Shown: positions 15,641 to 24,578 of the stretch, piece after piece
Layout of the letters: the number at the start of each line of letters is the position of its first letter
Numbering within the stretch: the first letter of the stretch is position 1
Source: CBFDBF01 sp050291465
GTDB taxonomy: Bacteria; Pseudomonadota; Gammaproteobacteria; Chromatiales; Chromatiaceae
NCBI GenBank assembly: GCA_050291465.1
Contig: JBNKJV010000007.1
Span: 62,001-126,000, forward strand
Length of the DNA: 64,000 nucleotides
Direction of reading: 5' to 3'
The notes under the pieces: model-generated
Database searches by the model: none
The model's input: the letters and a program-made list of their open reading frames with translations, nothing else
Told to the model about the DNA's origin: nothing
Made by a program: the position numbers and the translations under genes

Positions 15641-17722
15641 ATGCTTGGTACATCTCTATCGGGGTTGGATAAAAAAGGCTTACGGCTTTGGCTGCTGCTG
15701 TTTTTTCTGGCCCTCGCCGTACCCACCACTATTCTGATCGTCCAGGCCTTCAGCGAACTCAAGTGGGAGGCGTTTCATCAGCACCGTGTTCTGGCGGAGG
15801 AACTTTCCGGGCGAATCGACCAACGACTGGTACAACTGATCAATGAGGAAGAGACGCGATCCTTCGCCGACTATGCCTTCCTCAATGTGGCGGAGAATTC
15901 CGCGGCGAATCTGTTACAGCGGTCGCCACTCTCAACTTATCCGGTCAAACCGTCCATACCCGGCCTGATCGGATACTTTCAGGTGGATGCGAACGGTCTT
16001 TTCACCACCCCGCTATTGCCCAAGGCCCCGGACACCGCCACCGGGTACGGCATCCCCGCAGCCGAACGTCAGCAACGCCTGGCGCTGCAGAATCGAATCC
16101 GCCAAATACTCAGCGACAACAAACTGGTACGGAGCCGGGAGACGACCCCAAGCGACAAGGAGTTCGACGCAACGGCGTCCGGACTGGCGAAGACGGAACA
16201 GGACACGGGGGGAACAAGGCAGGACTTTGACCTTTCCTCCTCCTTTTCCCAAGTCACCCAACCGGCGGAAGAGATCCCGGCCCAGGCCGCCTTTGACCGC
16301 CTTAATACCGCCCGCAACCTGAGCGAAGCGGAAAAGAAACAGAAAGCGGGCAAAACCCTCGGCCGGGTGGAAGACCTGAAACTGGACCAGCGCTATCAGA
16401 CGGAGTCCGCGGTCAAGGACCTGCCAAGCCCTGCTGCCGCCAAGGCCCCCGTCCCGGAAAAAAGGGCGCGCAAGGAACTCATCACCCTGCCTGAACCGAG
16501 TACGGCCCCGGCCCTTGAGGGGAACGAAATCGCGGATGTCATCCAATCCGGGATACGCATCCGCACCTTCGAAAGTGAGATCGACCCGTTTGAATTCAGT
16601 CTGCTCGATAGCGGCCACCTGGTACTGTTCCGCAAGGTATGGCGGGACGGACAGCGCTTTATCCAGGGCGCACTGATTGAGCAGCAGCCCTTTCTCCAGG
16701 GGGTCATCGATTCAGCATTTCAGGAAACCACTCTCTCCCGCATGAGTGACCTGATCGTCGCCTACCAGGGTGAGGTATTTTCCGTGTTCAACGGCCAGAA
16801 AACAGGCAGCTATCTGGCCAGCGCCGAGGAACTGAAAGGGGCCTTGCTGTACCGCACGCGACTGACCGACCCCATGAGCGACCTGGAACTGATCTTCAGT
16901 ATCAATCACCTGCCCAGCGGCCCAGGGGCTTCCGTGGTCACCTGGCTTGCGGCGATCCTGTTGCTGGTGCTCTGCGGCGGTTTCTTTCTCATGTATCGTC
17001 TGGGTTCGAAGCAGATCGAATTGACCCTGCAGCAGCAGGACTTCGTGTCGGCGGTCAGCCATGAGCTGAAAACGCCGCTTACTTCTATTCGCATGTACGG
17101 CGAAATGTTGCGTGAAGGATGGACCAGCGAAGAAAAGAAAAAGAGCTATTACGATTTCATATTTGAAGAGAGTGAGCGGCTGTCGCGCCTGATCAACAAC
17201 GTCCTGCAATTGGCGCGTCTGACCCGCAATAAGGTACAGGCGGAAATTAAACCCACCGGCGCAGCCGAACTGCTGGATACCATTCGTTCCAAGATCTCTT
17301 CCCAGGTGGAGCGGGCCGGATTCGAGCTCAACCTGAATTCCGCCGGCGACTTGGAAGAGGTAACCGTGAATGTGGATATCGATCACTTTGCGCAGATCAT
17401 TATTAATCTGGTGGACAACGCACTAAAGTTCGCCGCCCAGGCGGAAAAACGGGTAATCGATATCAACTTCTCCCGGCGCCGGGATGACACGGCGGTGTTC
17501 GCGGTACGCGACTACGGACCGGGGGTAGCGAAAAATCAGATGAAAAAGATCTTCAGACTTTTCTACAGATCGGAAAACGAACTCACCCGCGAAACCGTCG
17601 GCACCGGCATAGGACTGGCGCTGGTGCACCAGTTGGCGCAACGAATGAATGGAAAGATTGATGTGATCAATCGCGACCCCGGCGCGGAGTTCCAGCTGAC
17701 ACTTCCTATTACCGATAAATAG
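15641..17722 (+). CDS. Sensor histidine kinase with very long extracytoplasmic region
   Basis: A 693-residue kinase. Helix 1 is at about residues 16-37, then roughly 400 residues outside the membrane, helix 2 at about 433-455, HisKA with H474 (SHELKTPL), and HATPase with NLVDNALKF, DYGPGV and GTGIGLALV. The outside region has a folded first part (about 40-150), a long Glu/Lys/Ala/Pro-rich linker without hydrophobic core (about 165-300), and a second folded part (about 305-425). Most kinases have 100-200 residues there. An ATG at 15641 follows the regulator stop closely. The neighbouring exported vWA protein is a possible partner of this large sensor, but nothing proves contact. Confidence 0.93.
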   Translation: MLGTSLSGLDKKGLRLWLLLFFLALAVPTTILIVQAFSELKWEAFHQHRVLAEELSGRIDQRLVQLINEEETRSFADYAFLNVAENSAANLLQRSPLSTYPVKPSIPGLIGYFQVDANGLFTTPLLPKAPDTATGYGIPAAERQQRLALQNRIRQILSDNKLVRSRETTPSDKEFDATASGLAKTEQDTGGTRQDFDLSSSFSQVTQPAEEIPAQAAFDRLNTARNLSEAEKKQKAGKTLGRVEDLKLDQRYQTESAVKDLPSPAAAKAPVPEKRARKELITLPEPSTAPALEGNEIADVIQSGIRIRTFESEIDPFEFSLLDSGHLVLFRKVWRDGQRFIQGALIEQQPFLQGVIDSAFQETTLSRMSDLIVAYQGEVFSVFNGQKTGSYLASAEELKGALLYRTRLTDPMSDLELIFSINHLPSGPGASVVTWLAAILLLVLCGGFFLMYRLGSKQIELTLQQQDFVSAVSHELKTPLTSIRMYGEMLREGWTSEEKKKSYYDFIFEESERLSRLINNVLQLARLTRNKVQAEIKPTGAAELLDTIRSKISSQVERAGFELNLNSAGDLEEVTVNVDIDHFAQIIINLVDNALKFAAQAEKRVIDINFSRRRDDTAVFAVRDYGPGVAKNQMKKIFRLFYRSENELTRETVGTGIGLALVHQLAQRMNGKIDVINRDPGAEFQLTLPITDK

Positions 17723-17830
17723 GGTCCGACGGGCATACCGGGACTGAAGGACAACCCCTATCGCCCTTTTACGCTCTCCCCCGGTCTTCACCCTTTTCTA
17801 GAACATACCGTAGAGCAGGGCTATTATCTG

Positions 17831-19459
17831 TTGGTGCGCCCTATAACCGATATCGCCGCCGAGCTCGGCCTTTCAACTACCGATCTGATGGTCTACGGGA
17901 ACGAGATGGCAAAGCTCAACCTCAAGGCGCTTCCTGCGCGAAGCGCTGACCCCGCGGGAAAGATCATCCTGGTCTCCGCCATCAATCCCACCCGCGCCGG
18001 GGAAGGCAAGACCACGGTCTCCATCGGCCTGGCCCAGGGCATGCGCCGACTCGGCCAACGGGTGGTGTTGGCCCTGAGGGAGCCCTCTCTCGGGCCTATA
18101 TTCGGTATGAAGGGCGGCGGCACCGGCGGCGGACAATGCCGGCTGGAACCCTCCACGCGTATCAATATGCACTTCACGGGCGACATCCACGCCGTGGGAT
18201 CGGCCCATAACCTGCTGGCGGCCCTGGCGGACAACGCCATCCATTTCCACAGCGAACTGGACCTGGAACACCAGCAGATATTCTGGCGGCGGGTGCTGGA
18301 TATGAACGATCGCACCCTGCGCCGCACGGTGATCGGCCTCGGCGGGCGACAGAACGGGGTACCGCGCGAGGACGGCTTCGACATCACCGCCGCTTCCGAG
18401 GTCATGGCGATCCTCTGTCTGGCGGAGGACCTCGCCGATCTCAAGCAACGGCTCGGGAACATCCTGGTGGGGTTCGACCGCTCCGGGGACCCGGTAACCG
18501 CGGAGAAACTGCACGCCGCCGGGGCCATGTCCGCCCTGCTGCAGGATGCGATGCTGCCCAACCTGGTACAGACCACGGAGGGGGTTCCCGCTTTTGTACA
18601 CGGCGGCCCGTTCGGTAATATCGCCCATGGCTGCAGCAGCGTCACAGGAACCCGGGCGGCGGCCTCCAGGGCCGATTACGTGGTGACCGAAGCCGGTTTC
18701 GGCTTTGACCTGGGGGCGGAGAAGTTCTTCGATATCAAATGCCGCAGTGCCGGCCTCTGGCCCAGCGCCGTGGTGCTTGTGGCAACGGTGCGGGCACTGC
18801 GCATCCATGGTTGCGGCGACCCCCAGGGCACGGGAACGGTGGAAGAGATCGTCCGCGGCATGGAGCATCTGGAGCGCCATGTCCGCAGCGTACGGACCTT
18901 CGGGTTCGAACCGGTCATCGCTCTTAACTGTTTTGCCGAAGACCGCGCAGAGGACCAGCAGGCGGTCCTGCGGGGGTGCCGGGAACGGGGGCTGACCGTG
19001 GCCCGCATCACCGCCTTTTCCGAGGGCGGCGCGGGGGCCGAAGAACTGGCCGAGGCGGTGGTTGCCGCCGCCTCCCGGCCGCAACCCCCCGCGCACTTCC
19101 TGTACGATCTGGAGCAATCGCCGGAAGAGAAGATCACCGCCGTGGCCCGCACCATTTACGGTGCCGCCGATATCGAGTTCAGCCGTACCGCCGGAAAAGA
19201 GCTGGAACGGATCAACTGCCTCGGTTACCAGCGGCTACCGGTCTGTATCGCCAAGACCCATCTATCCCTGACGGACGATCCCCGGCGGGTGGGTTCTCCC
19301 GATGCCTTCGTTCTGCCGGTGGAGTCGGTGCGTATCGCCGCCGGCGCCGGATACCTGCTGGCGTTGACCGGAGATATCATGACCATGCCGGGATTGCCGC
19401 GGGAACCGGCGGCCTTTCGCCTGGATCTCACGGACGATGGTGAAATCCGCGGGTTATAG
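17831..19459 (+). CDS. fhs: Formate-tetrahydrofolate ligase
   Basis: Makes 10-formyl-THF from formate, THF and ATP for one-carbon metabolism. The 542-residue protein shows the family P-loop (TRAGEGKTT, about residues 55-63), the LREPSLGP motif, GMKGGG and the EKFFDIKCR region. Length matches the family (about 540-580). The start is non-ATG: TTG 17831 followed at once by GTG 17834, with AGGG about 11 nt upstream. Curiously the frame stays open from the kinase stop (17722) to this start, 36 codons in the same frame, without any other usable start. Many gammaproteobacteria lack fhs and rely on FolD. Confidence 0.93.
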   Translation: MVRPITDIAAELGLSTTDLMVYGNEMAKLNLKALPARSADPAGKIILVSAINPTRAGEGKTTVSIGLAQGMRRLGQRVVLALREPSLGPIFGMKGGGTGGGQCRLEPSTRINMHFTGDIHAVGSAHNLLAALADNAIHFHSELDLEHQQIFWRRVLDMNDRTLRRTVIGLGGRQNGVPREDGFDITAASEVMAILCLAEDLADLKQRLGNILVGFDRSGDPVTAEKLHAAGAMSALLQDAMLPNLVQTTEGVPAFVHGGPFGNIAHGCSSVTGTRAAASRADYVVTEAGFGFDLGAEKFFDIKCRSAGLWPSAVVLVATVRALRIHGCGDPQGTGTVEEIVRGMEHLERHVRSVRTFGFEPVIALNCFAEDRAEDQQAVLRGCRERGLTVARITAFSEGGAGAEELAEAVVAAASRPQPPAHFLYDLEQSPEEKITAVARTIYGAADIEFSRTAGKELERINCLGYQRLPVCIAKTHLSLTDDPRRVGSPDAFVLPVESVRIAAGAGYLLALTGDIMTMPGLPREPAAFRLDLTDDGEIRGL

Positions 19460-19533
19460 CCGGGACGCCGGCCCACTGACAGGGACCGCCTGCGCAATCC
19501 GATTCCGGATTCCCGCCGTTGGCGATTAGGGAT

Positions 19534-20433
19534 TCAGGGCGACGGGGCCTTTTCATCACCGGATCGCGTACCTTTGACAAGGTGCGATACCCCGAATAGC
19601 ACACCCCCTACCAACAACCCGACTGCAAGATCCGCGACCAGAGTGGGCAGGACGGCCAGGAGATGATGCAACGCCTGGATGTTATGCACGAACATCCCCC
19701 CTCCTACCAGCAGCATAGCCAGGGTCCCCACAATGCCCAGCAAACGAATCACCTTCGGCAGGGCCGCCACCAGAAGTTCCCCGCTAAAGCGCAGAGCACG
19801 CGCTCCGGAGCCCGGCTCCATATCCCCCGCCCTTTCGATCAGGACACCTCCGGCGTCATCCATGCGCACCAACAGTGCCACCAGACCGTAAACCCCGGCC
19901 GTCGCCAACAGCGCGATGAGACTGACCACCATGATCTGGACGGTGAGGGAGCTGTCCATAACGGTACCCAGGGCGATAACGATGATCTCGATGGAGAGAA
20001 TAAAATCGGTTCGAATCGCCCCTTTGATCTTGACCGCTTCGCGCCGCACAATCTCCCGGCGATCCGCGGTTACCTTGGCCGCGATCTCCCTGGCCTCGTG
20101 TTTCCCGAACCACTCGTACACCTTCTCTGCTCCCTCGTAGCTGAGATAGGCGCCGCCGAGCAACAGAATGGGAACGATCAGCCACGGAAGATAGGCGCTC
20201 AACAGGAACGCCACCGGCAGGATAATCATCTTGTTGAGCAAGGAGCCCTTGGTGATAGCCCATATCACCGGCAGCTCGCGGCTGGCATGGAATCCGATCG
20301 CCTGCTCGGCGTTGACCGCCAGGTCATCGCCGAGTACGCCCGCGGTCTTTTTTACCGCTACCTTGCTCAGGGTCGCCGCATCATCAAGCAGGGTCGCCAC
20401 GTCATCTAGAATTGCAAAAATACCACTGGCCAT
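19534..20433 (-). CDS. yedI: DUF808 inner-membrane protein (YedI family)
   Basis: A 299-residue protein with the family's standard opening (SGIFAILDDVATLLDDAA...), then several transmembrane segments (about 75-105, 145-190, 225-290) and a conserved cytosolic loop with KIKGAIRTDFILSIEII. Function is not established. It is monocistronic; the region to its right carries a mobile-like repeat (20517-20647). The start ATG at 20433 fits the family. Confidence 0.88.
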   Translation of the reverse strand: MASGIFAILDDVATLLDDAATLSKVAVKKTAGVLGDDLAVNAEQAIGFHASRELPVIWAITKGSLLNKMIILPVAFLLSAYLPWLIVPILLLGGAYLSYEGAEKVYEWFGKHEAREIAAKVTADRREIVRREAVKIKGAIRTDFILSIEIIVIALGTVMDSSLTVQIMVVSLIALLATAGVYGLVALLVRMDDAGGVLIERAGDMEPGSGARALRFSGELLVAALPKVIRLLGIVGTLAMLLVGGGMFVHNIQALHHLLAVLPTLVADLAVGLLVGGVLFGVSHLVKGTRSGDEKAPSP

Positions 20434-20516
20434 AATCTTTAACTTTATAGAATCTCTCTGCAGATCCCGTCGTTACGGGACAGAAAAAGGAACAATCCAA
20501 CCGCAGGCTTACCTAT

Positions 20517-20647
20517 GGAACCTCTGATTAATTTGATAATTGTCATCTCGACCGCAGGGAGAGATCTATTTTTCAAATGAGTCATCAAAAAGATATCAGG
20601 TACAAGATTTCTCGCTTCGCTCGAAATGACATTTAATCAGAGGTTCC
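20517..20647. mobile_element. 131-bp MITE-like element with 15-bp terminal inverted repeats
   Basis: Perfect inverted ends GGAACCTCTGATTAA (20517-20531) and TTAATCAGAGGTTCC (20633-20647) bound a non-coding core that includes TTTCTCGCTTCGCTCGAAAT, itself a small palindrome. No reading frame is inside. The design matches a miniature inverted-repeat element mobilised by a transposase elsewhere in the genome. Clear target duplications are not visible. Confidence 0.7.
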
Positions 20648-20701
20648 CTAAATATTCTCAGCAACGAGCTCGATGACAACTGTCTTCCGCGCCAGCGGCG
20701 A

Positions 20702-21733
20702 TTATATGTGTTTTTTTGGATGTGTCTTGAAAAAGTTCCAGATAACCTCACAGGCATCAATATCTCTGGATTTCCTGCCAACCAATTTATTCATAAGTAT
20801 CTTTCGCAGTGAAAACCTTTTCTCCTCAAAAGACGGCCAGGTATGCCCGCCGTTGTGCACGGTATACAAAACAACCTCCGTATTCCGCCGCCCTCCCGAA
20901 TATTTGGTTTTGTTCACAACGGTACCGTCACTCCTGTCTCTATCCGGCAACGCGCTGACGATTGACCCGGGATTGCACTTATTCCGATCAACCCAGAATT
21001 CTACCGTATCCTCCACCGAGGTTACGTAGCCGTTTACCCGCTTACCAAACTTAACCGGCCCTCCGCCCCAGGGAACAAGCGGATCGTCCGTCCCGTTAAT
21101 CATCAATACGGAAACCGGTTCACCGGGATTGAGCCTACCGATGAGATTTCTCGGTATGGTTGAAATAACCGTCGCAATTGCCGCGATCCTGTCTGAGGCC
21201 ATAGCGGCCAGATAATGCGCCATCATGCCGCCGTTCGACGCACCCGTAACGTACACCCTGCTCCTATCCACGGAATAGGTTTCCACGAGGTGGTCAATCA
21301 GGGCGACGAGAAACCCCACGTCATCGATATTATGCGTATGCGCATATGATGCCGGGTACTCCCTTTCATCATTCCAGTTACCCCGCAACCCCTCGGGATA
21401 CACCAGAATAAACGGCTCCTTCTCCGCCAGCCGTTCAAACCCGTTATTGGTATATGCCGGCCACTTCCTCGCCGAACCTCCGCCGCCGTGAAGCGCAATC
21501 ACCAGAGGCAAGGATGCAGAATCCGAATATGCCTCGGGCAAGTAGAGAAAAAACGTTCGTTCGCGTCCGTTGTGGAGGAATTTATGGATCCCCTTCGCCG
21601 ACCGGATTGTCCGTGTTCCATCTTCCGTCGTTCCCGCGTAAACCGCCATATGGCCGAAGCCGCCAATCACTACCAGAACAATAACGAGTATCCGCTTGCC
21701 CGCATTCAACCACCCGGCATAGGGGCCGGTCAC
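20702..21733 (-). CDS. Secreted PHB-depolymerase-like esterase (LpqC family)
   Basis: A 343-residue alpha/beta-hydrolase with an N-terminal hydrophobic export segment (about 14-33). Catalytic features: oxyanion-hole ALHGGGG, nucleophile Ser in GASNGG, acid Asp in GTDDPLVPW and His in NGGHTWP. This is the arrangement of the LpqC/poly-3-hydroxybutyrate depolymerase-like and feruloyl-esterase family; the true substrate cannot be told. Its ATG overlaps the stop of the DUF2130 gene (ATGA), so they share a transcript although their functions look unrelated. Confidence 0.85.
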   Translation of the reverse strand: MTGPYAGWLNAGKRILVIVLVVIGGFGHMAVYAGTTEDGTRTIRSAKGIHKFLHNGRERTFFLYLPEAYSDSASLPLVIALHGGGGSARKWPAYTNNGFERLAEKEPFILVYPEGLRGNWNDEREYPASYAHTHNIDDVGFLVALIDHLVETYSVDRSRVYVTGASNGGMMAHYLAAMASDRIAAIATVISTIPRNLIGRLNPGEPVSVLMINGTDDPLVPWGGGPVKFGKRVNGYVTSVEDTVEFWVDRNKCNPGSIVSALPDRDRSDGTVVNKTKYSGGRRNTEVVLYTVHNGGHTWPSFEEKRFSLRKILMNKLVGRKSRDIDACEVIWNFFKTHPKKHI

Positions 21734-22992
21734 TCTTCTTCCTCTCCCTCGGGAGGGAGTTCCAGCAGCGGCACCGCCTGAACTGCGGTTCCCGCAATCC
21801 CTCTGACCGAGCTGTACATATGATTGGTATTAAGCAGCACCTTCTGGATCTGTTTCTCCCGTTTTTTCCAGATCCCCTGCATCGATCTCTTTTCCGCTTC
21901 CAGATCGCTCTGCATCTGGGTGAACCCCTCCACGATAGCCTCAACCTGCATACGAAACTCGTTACCGGTAAGGTAATCGTAAAGCATACTCATCTTATCA
22001 CCCTTGTTTTCCTCAACCGCCACCGCCCTGCTGAGCAGGATGAGTGATTCGCGTAGTACCTGACATAACCCTTTGAACTCTTCGAAGTTACAGATCCACA
22101 CCCCGTCTTTCAGCCCGAGACGCTCCATGTCCTGCGGCATGGCCTCGGTGACCAGGACCCCGATATCCGCGCCTTTTTCCCGGATATCGCTCTTGAACTT
22201 TTCGATCCAGCTCGGCTGAAACACCTTGGTGCGCTTGCTTTCGTAATAGATGCTCCCGCAGTTCCTGCGACTGTGTGTATTGACGATCTGCAAACAATCG
22301 GCGCCCCGCTGACCCTTCTTGATCTCCTCTATGGTGTCGAGGGGAAACTGATCCGCCAGCCACTCCTCTATGGCCAGCTCCTGCACCTCCCCCTGCAACT
22401 GCGTGGAACCCTGCTCCGCCTTTCGTTGCGCCTCCTGTAGCTGCTCCCGCAACTGGGAGATCACCTGGTCCCGTTCCGACACCTTAAGCTGAACACGGCT
22501 TTCCTCCGTCTTGCGGATCTTCTCCCGTTCCTCGGCAAGCAGGCTGTTGAGCCTCTTCTCCGTCTCCAGTTCCATGGCCGCCCGCAGTTCCTCTTTTTCC
22601 CGCATCAGCCGCTCAATATCGGATTTGGCCTTATTGAACTCCTTCAACTGCTTGCTTTTACCCTCCAGTTCCTTGCGCATGGCGGCGATACGTTCCGACT
22701 GCTCCTCTTCGATCTGGCCGCGCAGTTGCTGCTCCAGTTTCCGTCTCTCCTCCTTTACGCCTTCGCGAATTCCCCGGCTTATCTGTTCCTCCAGTAGCTG
22801 CTTCCGCGACTCCAGTGCTGCCTTTTCCTTACGCACGGCGTCCGCCTGAGTCTGGAATTTTTGTTGTTCCTTGGCCAGCTCTTCGTCGTACTTCTTCTTC
22901 AGCTCGTCTTCCAGCTGATGATAGAGAATGTCATTGACGTCGATTTCCTGACCGCAGTTCGGACATTTAATGGTGGTACTCGGCTGCTCCAT
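21730..22992 (-). CDS. DUF2130 coiled-coil protein with zinc-ribbon start
   Basis: A 420-residue protein. Residues 8-14 hold CPNCGQ, a short zinc-binding start; residues about 30-215 form one long coiled coil rich in Glu, Lys and Gln; and residues about 215-390 are the DUF2130 domain (GADCLQIVNT, GSIYYESKRTK, W-I-x-K-F-x-x-D, IGVLVTEA). The last domain resembles nuclease-type folds in its charged core, but no activity is established. It is upstream of and overlaps the esterase gene. Phage-defence or DNA-related roles have been guessed for the family; nothing nearby supports this. Confidence 0.85.
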   Translation of the reverse strand: MEQPSTTIKCPNCGQEIDVNDILYHQLEDELKKKYDEELAKEQQKFQTQADAVRKEKAALESRKQLLEEQISRGIREGVKEERRKLEQQLRGQIEEEQSERIAAMRKELEGKSKQLKEFNKAKSDIERLMREKEELRAAMELETEKRLNSLLAEEREKIRKTEESRVQLKVSERDQVISQLREQLQEAQRKAEQGSTQLQGEVQELAIEEWLADQFPLDTIEEIKKGQRGADCLQIVNTHSRRNCGSIYYESKRTKVFQPSWIEKFKSDIREKGADIGVLVTEAMPQDMERLGLKDGVWICNFEEFKGLCQVLRESLILLSRAVAVEENKGDKMSMLYDYLTGNEFRMQVEAIVEGFTQMQSDLEAEKRSMQGIWKKREKQIQKVLLNTNHMYSSVRGIAGTAVQAVPLLELPPEGEEEE

Positions 22993-23106
22993 GATTCCGC
23001 TCCCCTGCTGCCGCTAAGGGCTGTTAGGGTAATTGTGCACGAATTGCCGGGGGTTTTGTTGAGAAAAAGGAATTGTGTTCCGAACAACTACTGGAAAAAC
23101 CGGGAA

Positions 23107-23871
23107 TTACAACATCACGGTTTTGGTGATCACCTGATCCCGGCCTTTGTCCTTGCCTTCATACATCGCCTGGTCGGCCGCCGTAAGCAGCGCCTCCAGA
23201 AGGGCCGGTGCATCCCGGGACGCTCCGGGTATAACGGAAACCGCACCGATACTGACGGTGATGTCGATTTCCGCACCGTTGTGCCGAAAATGGGATGATT
23301 TCACTCGCTGACGCAAACGATCGGCCACATGCAGGGCGGACTCCAGATCGGATTCCGGTAGCAGAAGAATAAATTCCTCCCCTCCGTACCGCGCGAAAAT
23401 ATCGCACTCACGCAATTCTCCACTACAACCCGCGGTAAACTGAATCAGTGTGGAGTCACCGGCGGCGTGCCCGAAACGGTCGTTGATCTGCTTGAAATAG
23501 TCCACATCGATCAGCAATATGGCGATCGGCCGCTGATACCTTATAGCCCTCCCCACCTCCTGTATCGCCTGCTCCATAAATGCGCGCCGGTTCAGAATCC
23601 CGGTCAGATAATCGTATTTCGCGTGTTGTTCCAGATCGGAATTCGCCTGTCTAAGACCACCGGCGAGGGATAGAAGACCGTGGGTTATGGCAGCTACGAT
23701 AGCGAGTGCGATCAGTACCGCGATAACAATATCAATAGCGGAGACCCGGCCCTTGAACAACAGATCGAACAGCACCACCAGGACCGCGGCGAAAAAGCAG
23801 GAAGCAGCCGTTACCAGCACCGTTGCGGCAGTTACGCTGTAACTCTCAAGCAGCTTCTGAAATAGTGTCAT
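23107..23871 (-). CDS. Membrane-bound diguanylate cyclase (GGDEF)
   Basis: A 254-residue protein with two N-terminal transmembrane helices (about 16-40 and 44-70) and a GGDEF domain (about 85-250). The active site reads GGEEF, and the product-inhibition I-site RxxD (RECD) sits the usual five residues before it, so it should be an active, feedback-inhibited cyclase. There is no sensory domain beyond the membrane part. It may supply c-di-GMP to the PilZ protein and to MshE of this window, which is inference. Confidence 0.93.
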   Translation of the reverse strand: MTLFQKLLESYSVTAATVLVTAASCFFAAVLVVLFDLLFKGRVSAIDIVIAVLIALAIVAAITHGLLSLAGGLRQANSDLEQHAKYDYLTGILNRRAFMEQAIQEVGRAIRYQRPIAILLIDVDYFKQINDRFGHAAGDSTLIQFTAGCSGELRECDIFARYGGEEFILLLPESDLESALHVADRLRQRVKSSHFRHNGAEIDITVSIGAVSVIPGASRDAPALLEALLTAADQAMYEGKDKGRDQVITKTVML

Positions 23872-24131
23872 CGTCTACGCTAATCTTGTTATTCCCTGCG
23901 CGGACGAGACGCTGCGATATCCCGGCATCCCGGCATCCCGGCCAGTATGTGTGGCCTACACACTACAACAAAATCATGTGACAGGAAACCTGACCGATCC
24001 CCAAATCGCGAATTTTCCGGAATTTGGGTATATAGTTCGGGGTCCGGGACAGTACCCGTTCCGGCCGGCCGGAATACCATGGCCGCCGTAGAGACCACAT
24101 GGACCCTCCGGTTGACGGAGCCGGCATACTG

Positions 24132-24500
24132 ATGCTGATTGATACCCTGCGCAAAATTGCTGTTCGGATACAGTCTCTAAGGCTTCCGTTTCTGCTGCTG
24201 TCGCTGGTTTGCCTGATCGCCCTTGTCTATATCGTCCTGACCTCCACCACCCATGTGGGTGACCGGTTTCTTATACCCTCCTTAATCACTCTGCTCTGGT
24301 CCCTGAGCGGATACGCCTTTATCCTCAATTTTCGCTCCGTACCTGAAAGCGACATGGCGCGGAAAGGTTTCTTCAAACGCCTGGTGCGTCGCCTGCATCG
24401 ATTCTGGTACTGGTTGCTTGCGCTGCTCTTTTTTTCCACCAGCCTCGCCCTGTTTCTCATCTCATTCCGCCTGTTGCGGTTATGGCTGCAGGGGTGGTAG
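24132..24500 (+). CDS. Small membrane protein (about 122 aa), unknown
   Basis: Three hydrophobic segments (about residues 17-37, 44-63 and 88-115) separated by a basic loop (ARKGFFKRLVRRLHR). I recognise no family. The start is either ATG 24132, with GGAG upstream, or ATG 24099, eleven codons earlier. It precedes the cysteine synthase gene by 78 bp in the same direction. Confidence 0.6.
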   Translation: MLIDTLRKIAVRIQSLRLPFLLLSLVCLIALVYIVLTSTTHVGDRFLIPSLITLLWSLSGYAFILNFRSVPESDMARKGFFKRLVRRLHRFWYWLLALLFFSTSLALFLISFRLLRLWLQGW

Positions 24501-24578
24501 ATACCAATCCATAATGCGATCCCGGCGGAAAGATCGTAAGATAGCGCGCCGGCAGGCAACACAAAGGCTCTATAGAAC

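Noticed and set aside
17873..19117. 414-codon minus-strand open frame
   Set aside because: Antisense to formate-THF ligase, which shows a full set of family motifs.
23921..23944. Three tandem copies of CCCGGCAT-type 8-mers
   Set aside because: Too short and imperfect for a CRISPR or a defined element; probably a slippage tract.
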